NCBI RefSeq assembly: GCF_040703035.1
Contig: NZ_CP159996.1
Span: 2,824,001-2,888,000, forward strand
Reading direction: 5' to 3'
From: Terribacillus aidingensis
Lineage (GTDB): Bacteria > Bacillota > Bacilli > Bacillales > Amphibacillaceae
Length of the DNA: 64,000 nt
The number at the start of each line of letters is the position of its first letter. Within the stretch, counting starts at the first letter, position 1. The position numbers were made by a program, and so were the translations under genes. This document shows positions 58,963 through 64,000 of the stretch, in pieces. The notes under the pieces are model-generated. The model was not told where the DNA came from and did no database searches. It worked only from the letters and a program-made list of their open reading frames with translations.

Positions 58963-59895
58963 ATGTTTAAGAAAATTGCAGGTGTCGGTGCAACTCTATT
59001 TCTAGCAGCAGGGTTGCTTAGTGCATGCGGATCCGACGATTCAAACGCAGAGGGCGGCAGCGGCAGCAACGGAGATCTAGAAGAACTTCGTGTGCAGTTC
59101 GTTCCTTCTCAGAATGCAGAGACACTGGAAGCAAAAGCAAAACCGCTTGAAGGACTTCTTGAGGAAGAGCTGGATATTCCTGTCGAAGTAAGCGTATCCA
59201 CTAACTACAACACTATCGTCGAGGCGATGTCTTCTGGTCAAGTTGACGTTGGTTTCCTACCGCCTACAGCATATGTTTTGGCGCATGACAAAGATGCCGC
59301 GGATGTTATCCTTCAGTCCCAGCGCTATGGTGTCAATCCGGAAGATGGTTCTCCTACAGATGAATTAGTAGACTACTATCTTGCACAATTCGTAGTTAAA
59401 GCTGATTCCGATATTAATTCTCTTGAAGATCTTAAAGGCAAAAGCATCGCTGTACAGGATGTAACTTCTTCTGCAGGTTATGTATGGCCAGCAGGCGCGC
59501 TCGATGAAGTAGGTTTGGATATCCAGCAAGATTTGACTCCGACAATCGTCAAAGGTCATGATGCTGGTATCATCAGCGTATTGAACGGCGATACAGATGC
59601 AGCTGTTACATTCCAGGATGCACGTAATACTGTAAGCGGCGACTATCCAACAGTATTCGAAGATACGAAAGTAATCGCTACGACAGAAAAAATCCCGAAC
59701 GACACAATCGCAGTCACTCCAGAGATCAGTGACGAATGGAAAGAAAAAATCACTGATGCTTTCATTAACATCGGTAAAGATCCAGAAGGTCTGGAGATCA
59801 TCCGCGATGTTTACACACATGAAGGTTACGTGAAATCAGATGACAGCAACTTCGAAGTTGTTCGTCAGTACGCTGAAAAATACGGTCTAGAATAA
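58963..59895 (+). CDS. phnD: Phosphonate/phosphite/phosphate ABC transporter substrate-binding lipoprotein
   Basis: A 310-residue lipoprotein of the PhnD family. The signal peptide ends in LLSAC (C22), followed by a short Ser/Gly/Asp linker. The type 2 periplasmic fold shows VQFVPSQNAETLEAKAKPL, GQVDVGFLPPTAYVLAH, VQDVTSSAGYVWPAG and AVTFQDARN, the ligand-pocket regions. ATG 58963 has GGGGG seven bases upstream. Its PhoP box indicates use in phosphate starvation; which P compound is bound cannot be told. Confidence 0.93.
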   Translation: MFKKIAGVGATLFLAAGLLSACGSDDSNAEGGSGSNGDLEELRVQFVPSQNAETLEAKAKPLEGLLEEELDIPVEVSVSTNYNTIVEAMSSGQVDVGFLPPTAYVLAHDKDAADVILQSQRYGVNPEDGSPTDELVDYYLAQFVVKADSDINSLEDLKGKSIAVQDVTSSAGYVWPAGALDEVGLDIQQDLTPTIVKGHDAGIISVLNGDTDAAVTFQDARNTVSGDYPTVFEDTKVIATTEKIPNDTIAVTPEISDEWKEKITDAFINIGKDPEGLEIIRDVYTHEGYVKSDDSNFEVVRQYAEKYGLE

Positions 59896-59925
59896 TCAAG
59901 TTCGTTTCATAATCTATCTATCAAT

Positions 59926-59965
59926 CCAGCCAGCCTGAGATATCCTTGGACTGGCTGGGCTTTTG
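59926..59965 (+). terminator. Intercistronic hairpin between phnD and phnC
   Basis: CCAGCCAG pairs with CTGGCTGG across a 17-base loop and is followed by GCTTTTGT. The imperfect U-run suggests partial termination or mRNA protection, which would favour expression of the binding protein over the transporter. Confidence 0.6.
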
Positions 59966-60038
59966 TCTGTATGTATATATTTCCGAATAGTACTTCTCCG
60001 CTTTACTATTAAATTACATAAAAAGGTTGGTATAGAAA

Positions 60039-60821
60039 GTGATAGAATTTCGCAATGTTTCGAAAACATATCCGAACGGCGTCAAAGGTTTGAAGAACAT
60101 CAACTTGACTATTGAAAAAGGCGAGTTCATTGTCATTGTCGGTCTTTCCGGTGCTGGTAAGTCCACACTGCTGCGCTCGATTAATAGATTGCATGAAATC
60201 TCTGAGGGAGAAATCCTGATTGATAACAAATCCATCACCGCTGCAAAAGGAAAAAGCTTACGTATGTTCCGCCGTGACATCGGCATGATCTTCCAAAGCT
60301 TCAATCTCGTTAAACGTTCTTCTGTTCTGCGTAATGTCCTTTCAGGACGTGTTGCTTATCATTCCACATTACGTACCGTTTTCGGCTTATTCCCGAAAGA
60401 AGATGTCAACTTGGCTCTAAATGCTTTGGATCGTGTAAATATCATCGACAAAGCGTACACACGTTCTGATCAGCTATCCGGTGGTCAGCAGCAGCGTGTC
60501 TCCATCGCCCGGGCATTGGCTCAGGAAGCTAAAATTATCCTAGCTGATGAACCAGTTGCATCTCTTGATCCGCTGACGACTAAACAAGTAATGGATGACT
60601 TGAAAAAAATAAATCAAGAACTCGGTATAACGACAGTTGTCAATCTTCACTTCATCGATATTGCCCGCCAATATGCAACACGAATCATCGGACTGAATGC
60701 TGGTGAAGTTGTGTTTGACGGACCAGTGGAAGAAGCGACAGATGAGAAATTCCAGGAAATCTATGGACAGCAGCTGGAAAAAGAACAGCAGCGTGCGCCA
60801 ATTGGAGCTGGATCCGAATGA
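60039..60821 (+). CDS. phnC: Phosphonate-type ABC transporter ATP-binding protein
   Basis: A 260-residue ATPase: Walker [11 protein letters not shown]-loop IFQSFNLV, signature [15 protein letters not shown] and Walker [29 protein letters not shown] is typical of PhnC. It starts at GTG 60039 and overlaps phnE by four bases. It powers import of the ligand captured by PhnD. Confidence 0.93.
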   Translation: MIEFRNVSKTYPNGVKGLKNINLTIEKGEFIVIVGLSGAGKSTLLRSINRLHEISEGEILIDNKSITAAKGKSLRMFRRDIGMIFQSFNLVKRSSVLRNVLSGRVAYHSTLRTVFGLFPKEDVNLALNALDRVNIIDKAYTRSDQLSGGQQQRVSIARALAQEAKIILADEPVASLDPLTTKQVMDDLKKINQELGITTVVNLHFIDIARQYATRIIGLNAGEVVFDGPVEEATDEKFQEIYGQQLEKEQQRAPIGAGSE

Positions 60822-61609
60822 GTCAGCCTCCAAAAAAAATGGTTCCAAAACCCCCGTCAAAACTCAAGCATTATCTCACAGGCATCATTGTGCTCGCTTT
60901 GCTTGCCTGGAGCTACTGGCGCTCTGAAGCCAGCATCATGGATTTGTTTACCAATAGTGATCAAATGGCGACCATTTTAATTGAAATGTTTCCGCCAGAC
61001 TGGGGCTATTTCCTTGAGATAATCGATCCTATGCTGGAAACGATCCGTATGGCTGTTATTGGTACAACATTTGGTGCGATTATAGCCGTTCCTATAATCC
61101 TGCTGTGTGCGAATAATGTTAACCGGATTCCTTGGATCTCCTACCCAGCACGTTTTGTGCTCAACTTGATTCGTACTGTACCTGAGCTCCTTCTTGCAGC
61201 TGTTTTTGTTGCTATTTTCGGACTCGGTATGATTCCTGGTATCTTTGCTTTGACGATTTTTTCAGTCGGAATCATCGCCAAATTGACTTATGAATCAATC
61301 GAAGGCATCGATAAAGGACCAATGGAAGCAATGACTGCAGTTGGCGCGAATAAAGTGCAATGGATCACCTTCTCTATCATTCCGCAGGCTGCTGCATATT
61401 TCGTATCTTATGTGCTTTACACATTTGAAGTAAATATTCGGGCCGCGGCAATTCTTGGACTAGTTGGTGCTGGGGGTATCGGTCTCCTATTTGACAGCAA
61501 CCTTGGCTTCTTCAACTATCCGAATGTCAATACCTTAGTTTTCGCAACTCTTATCGTTGTCGTGATCATCGATTTTGTCAGCAATAAACTTCGGGAGAAA
61601 TTACTATGA
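60818..61609 (+). CDS. phnE: Phosphonate-type ABC transporter permease 1
   Basis: A 263-residue membrane permease with about six helices and the BPD inner-membrane component signature, EAA loop [15 protein letters not shown]. It overlaps both phnC and the second permease gene by ATGA-type junctions. The two PhnE subunits probably form a heterodimer channel. Confidence 0.92.
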   Translation: MSQPPKKMVPKPPSKLKHYLTGIIVLALLAWSYWRSEASIMDLFTNSDQMATILIEMFPPDWGYFLEIIDPMLETIRMAVIGTTFGAIIAVPIILLCANNVNRIPWISYPARFVLNLIRTVPELLLAAVFVAIFGLGMIPGIFALTIFSVGIIAKLTYESIEGIDKGPMEAMTAVGANKVQWITFSIIPQAAAYFVSYVLYTFEVNIRAAAILGLVGAGGIGLLFDSNLGFFNYPNVNTLVFATLIVVVIIDFVSNKLREKLL

Positions 61610-62418
61610 GCCAACTTTCAACACAAACCGTCGACAAACCAAAAGGCCGCGGTAAACGGGTTTTCAACCGTGTGCTAATTCTAGTAATTTTGGCTGCGAT
61701 CTATGTTTGGGCATTCTCAGGCGTCGAGGAGTTCGAGATTAAGGATACAGCCGGACAAATTTCCAAGGCTATCTTTGAAGGAATTATTCACCCGGATTGG
61801 GACTTCATCAATGATGAGGAAGGTTTAATTTACGGGTTGATTGACACATTAGCGATTTCAATACTTGGTACATTTATTTCAGCGATCCTTACCGTGCCAT
61901 TTGGCTTTTGGGCTGCAAGACGCCGTAGTAAAGGAGGCTTCTTCGTTACAGGAGTAGGACGTTTTATCCTTAGTTATATCCGGGTATTTCCAGAGGTTGT
62001 ATTGGCTATAATCTTTATCAAAGCAGTTGGTCCAGGTTCCTATGCCGGAGTACTGGCATTAGGGCTTCACTCCATAGGTATGCTTGGCAAACTATTTGCT
62101 GAAGAAATCGACGCTATTGATCATGGTCCCCGTGAAGCACTTATAGCTACTGGTGCGAATCGTATCCAAGTACTGGTTTACTCCGTATTACCGCAAGTAC
62201 TGCCTGGATTCATTTCCTATACGCTTTACCGTTTCGAGCTAAATGTCCGGGGGGCTTCCATCCTCGGTATTATCGGAGCAGGTGGTATCGGAGCTCCGCT
62301 TATCTTCGCATTGACTTCCCGTAACTGGCCGCGTGTCGGCATCATTTTATTAGGTATCATCATATTGGTATCTGTAATCGATTTGATTTCCGGCTACTTA
62401 CGCAAGAAAATCGTATAA
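61606..62418 (+). CDS. phnE: Phosphonate-type ABC transporter permease 2
   Basis: A 270-residue permease homologous to the preceding one, with EAA loop GPREALIATGANRIQ and helices spread over residues 20-40 and 80-265. It is the last gene of the operon and is followed by a strong terminator. Duplicated phnE genes are common in Firmicutes phn-type transporters. Confidence 0.92.
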   Translation: MSQLSTQTVDKPKGRGKRVFNRVLILVILAAIYVWAFSGVEEFEIKDTAGQISKAIFEGIIHPDWDFINDEEGLIYGLIDTLAISILGTFISAILTVPFGFWAARRRSKGGFFVTGVGRFILSYIRVFPEVVLAIIFIKAVGPGSYAGVLALGLHSIGMLGKLFAEEIDAIDHGPREALIATGANRIQVLVYSVLPQVLPGFISYTLYRFELNVRGASILGIIGAGGIGAPLIFALTSRNWPRVGIILLGIIILVSVIDLISGYLRKKIV

Positions 62419-62420
62419 AG

Positions 62421-62456
62421 AAAAGCGATTCTGCTATAAGCAGAATCGCTTTTTTT
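62421..62456. terminator. Bidirectional terminator between phn operon and nitroreductase
   Basis: AAAGCGATTCTGC pairs with GCAGAATCGCTTT; a T7 run follows on the plus strand and an A-rich flank gives a U-run on the minus strand. Confidence 0.92.
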
Positions 62457-63018
62457 AGTTCAATATTGTCGTACGTTCGCTTGCAGGCACTCTAGGCTTC
62501 ACTTTCGGTTCTTTACCGATAAATCCGACTTGCAGTAGTCCGATGTTTCGTTCACCTGGTTTGATTTGCAGTAATTCCCTCGCATCTGGGTTCTCAAGCA
62601 ATGTATTCGTCTTCCAGATCGTCCCGATTCCTTTTTCCCAAGCAAGCAGGCTGAAGTTCTGGATCAGCATACTTGCTGATGCATAATCTTCTTCACGGAG
62701 TTTCATTTGTGTGTTTTCCTCTAATACAACAGCTATCCAAAGCGGGACATCAGTGATTTTCTTTTTCAGCGCCTCTGCTTTTTTCTCTTTCTCTTCAGCC
62801 GTTGCCGCACCTTTCACTCCTTGCTTCGCATTGATTTCACCAAGCTTTTGTTTCGTCTCGCCATCAATCAGAATAAAACGCCAAGGCTGAGTCATTTTGT
62901 GATTTGGTACCCACACTGCTATATCAAGTAATTCCTGTATCTCCTTATAGGATAGTTGTTTGGTTGTATCATAGTTCGTTACGGATCTTCTGCCTTTTAT
63001 CAACTGTTCCAATTGCAT
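62455..63018 (-). CDS. Nitroreductase family flavoprotein (YdjA-like)
   Basis: A 187-residue FMN-dependent oxidoreductase. FMN contacts are in KGRRSVTNYD at the N-terminus and in the C-terminal GLLQVGFIG region. VPNHKMTQPWRF matches the YdjA-type subgroup. I use ATG 63018, with GAGGAGTGG upstream, rather than the in-frame start at 63105, which lies beyond the Fur box. A good Fur box immediately upstream suggests iron-dependent repression; a role in ferric-siderophore reduction is possible but unproven. Confidence 0.83.
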   Translation of the reverse strand: MQLEQLIKGRRSVTNYDTTKQLSYKEIQELLDIAVWVPNHKMTQPWRFILIDGETKQKLGEINAKQGVKGAATAEEKEKKAEALKKKITDVPLWIAVVLEENTQMKLREEDYASASMLIQNFSLLAWEKGIGTIWKTNTLLENPDARELLQIKPGERNIGLLQVGFIGKEPKVKPRVPASERTTILN

Positions 63019-63058
63019 CTGTACCACTCCTCTTCCATTCTCCGTACTTTTCTTTAAT

Positions 63059-63073
63059 TGAAAATCATTATCA
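63059..63073 (-). promoter_or_regulatory. Fur box upstream of the nitroreductase gene
   Basis: TGATAATGATTTTCA matches the 7-1-7 Fur operator TGATAATNATTATCA with one mismatch. It lies about 40 bases upstream of the start codon. Confidence 0.7.
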
Positions 63074-63192
63074 ATATCATATCTGAATATTCCATACACT
63101 GTCAATGTGCGAGTAATTTGGAAAAAATCTTACTTTTTTATGAAACTTTTCGGATAACGCTTGAACAGACACCAATTTTGTGACAATATAAA

Positions 63193-63207
63193 TGATAACG
63201 AATCTCA
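63193..63207 (+). promoter_or_regulatory. Candidate Fur box upstream of the siderophore ATPase gene
   Basis: TGATAACGAATCTCA matches 11 of 14 defined positions of the 7-1-7 Fur operator and continues into TTCTC. It is weaker than the box at 63059 but faces an iron-uptake ATPase gene. Confidence 0.5.
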
Positions 63208-63244
63208 TTCTCAAAGCAACGAGAAGAGGAAAGGGGTACCAGTA

Positions 63245-64000
63245 ATGGGACGTTTACAGACGGAATTACTCGAAGTAGCCTATGGAGATAAATCAATCGT
63301 AAAAGATTTGACTATAGAAATACCTAAAGGAAAGATTACAGCTCTTGTCGGAGCGAATGGTTCTGGCAAATCCACTATACTTAAAACGATGGCGCGTGTC
63401 ATGAAGCCGAAGAACGGCACGGTACTATTGGATGGGAAAAGCATTCATAAACAGTCAACGAAAGCGGTTGCGAAGCAGCTTGCCATCCTGCCCCAGAATC
63501 CAGTTGCACCAGAAGGTTTGACAGTAGCTGAACTTGTTGCATACGGGCGCTACCCTCATCAAAAAGGATTCGGAACCCTAACTCCTTATGATAAGGAAGT
63601 AATCAATTGGGCAATAGAAGTGACTGCGATGGAGGATTTCGCACAGCGTGCAGTCGATCAGCTTTCTGGCGGACAGCGTCAGCGCGCATGGATTGCGATG
63701 GCATTGGCACAAGAAACGGAGACGCTCTTCCTTGATGAACCGACAACATTCCTGGATATGGCGCATCAGCTGGAAGTGCTTATGCTGCTGCATAAACTGA
63801 ATCGTGAAGAAAATCGCACAATTGTCATGGTTGTACATGATCTCAATCATGCGACACGTTATGCAGATCATATGATTGCTATCAAAAAGGGACAGGTCAT
63901 TTGTGAAGGTTCACCCGCTGAAACCGTCACTGCAGAAAACCTGCGGGAAGTATTCAATATCGAAGCTGATGTGATCATCGACCCGCGTTCAGGAGTGCCT
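63245..64000 (+). CDS. yusV: Iron-siderophore ABC transporter ATP-binding protein (YusV/FecE-like), cut by window edge
   Basis: The first 252 residues of an ATPase usually about 275 long. Walker A is GANGSGKST, the signature [15 protein letters not shown] and Walker [25 protein letters not shown] is the H-loop region. Overall similarity is to YusV, which energises hydroxamate or citrate-type siderophore uptake in B. subtilis. GGAAAGGGG precedes the ATG. A Fur-like operator lies upstream. The C-terminus continues past base 64000. Confidence 0.9.
   Translation, partial: MGRLQTELLEVAYGDKSIVKDLTIEIPKGKITALVGANGSGKSTILKTMARVMKPKNGTVLLDGKSIHKQSTKAVAKQLAILPQNPVAPEGLTVAELVAYGRYPHQKGFGTLTPYDKEVINWAIEVTAMEDFAQRAVDQLSGGQRQRAWIAMALAQETETLFLDEPTTFLDMAHQLEVLMLLHKLNREENRTIVMVVHDLNHATRYADHMIAIKKGQVICEGSPAETVTAENLREVFNIEADVIIDPRSGVP

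Noticed and set aside
62455..63018. Nitroreductase as ortholog of Fur-regulated YfhC
   Set aside because: The sequence has the VPNHKMTQPWRF signature of the YdjA-type subgroup and does not resemble YfhC as I recall it.

Overview
The window looks like chromosome of an endospore-forming, mid-GC Bacillaceae species. Nearly every gene has its closest recognisable relative in Bacillus or allied genera: Ku/LigD, Zur, PgcA, AroA of the AroQ-fusion type, PdxK, YpmR/YpmS, the Lia system, YkhA and YunD-type proteins, YocH-like LysM-3D protein and YusV. Strong AGGAGG ribosome binding sites, frequent TTG/GTG starts and many U-tailed hairpin terminators fit this. A halotolerant soil genus such as Terribacillus is a guess only. 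I see no rRNA, tRNA, CRISPR, transposase or phage gene.

Layout. 0-8.5 kb: divergent ku/ligD end-joining genes, an M29 aminopeptidase, zur and znuA with a Zur box, an OsmC-type peroxidase, a TerC-family membrane protein behind a yybP-ykoY (manganese) riboswitch, and phosphoglucomutase. 8.6-17.2 kb: AI-2E family and MFS membrane proteins, DAHP synthase with a degenerate chorismate mutase domain, a GNAT enzyme, a 59-residue coiled-coil protein, a CNNM/CBS ion-efflux type protein and an extended RecQ. 17.2-28.3 kb: second aminopeptidase, a tandem structured repeat, YfmR-type ABC-F, PdxK, a solitary adenine methyltransferase, a soluble chemotaxis-type transducer, thioesterase, cardiolipin synthase, RarD and a DUF2188 gene broken by one stop codon. 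28.3-33.5 kb: ypmR-ypmS and the cell-envelope stress operon (LiaI-like, 54-residue protein, LiaH, LiaF, LiaS, LiaR). 33.6-38 kb: a second copy of the tandem repeat, then a visibly AT-rich accessory block (HxxxD acyltransferase with DUF6320 partner, HXXEE protein), a CYP152 fatty-acid peroxygenase and a Nudix hydrolase. 38.4-47.4 kb: LysE exporter, TopB, YkpA-type ABC-F, Ogt, uronate dehydrogenase-like enzyme, VOC protein, compound hairpin elements and the YhaQ/YhaP ABC exporter. 47.5-54.5 kb: a complete trpEGDCFBA operon with a consensus sigma-A promoter and two tandem tryptophan (UGG) T-box riboswitches. 54.5-64 kb: DEAD-box helicase, a 42-residue membrane peptide, a LysM-3D wall protein with a WalR box, a 5'-nucleotidase type enzyme, a phosphonate/phosphate-type ABC operon with an excellent PhoP box, then a nitroreductase and a YusV-type siderophore ATPase diverging from Fur boxes.

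Functionally the window is rich in readable regulation: Zur, Fur, PhoP, WalR, a manganese riboswitch and tandem T-boxes each sit beside genes whose job matches the signal. The observations I consider least explained are: (1) a dimeric repeat present at 18.5 and 33.6 kb, whose stems show compensatory base changes between copies; (2) the AT-rich acyltransferase/DUF6320/HXXEE block next to CYP152; (3) loss of the catalytic residues in the AroQ domain of AroA; (4) CAAACTA boxes facing both ways between ku and ligD.
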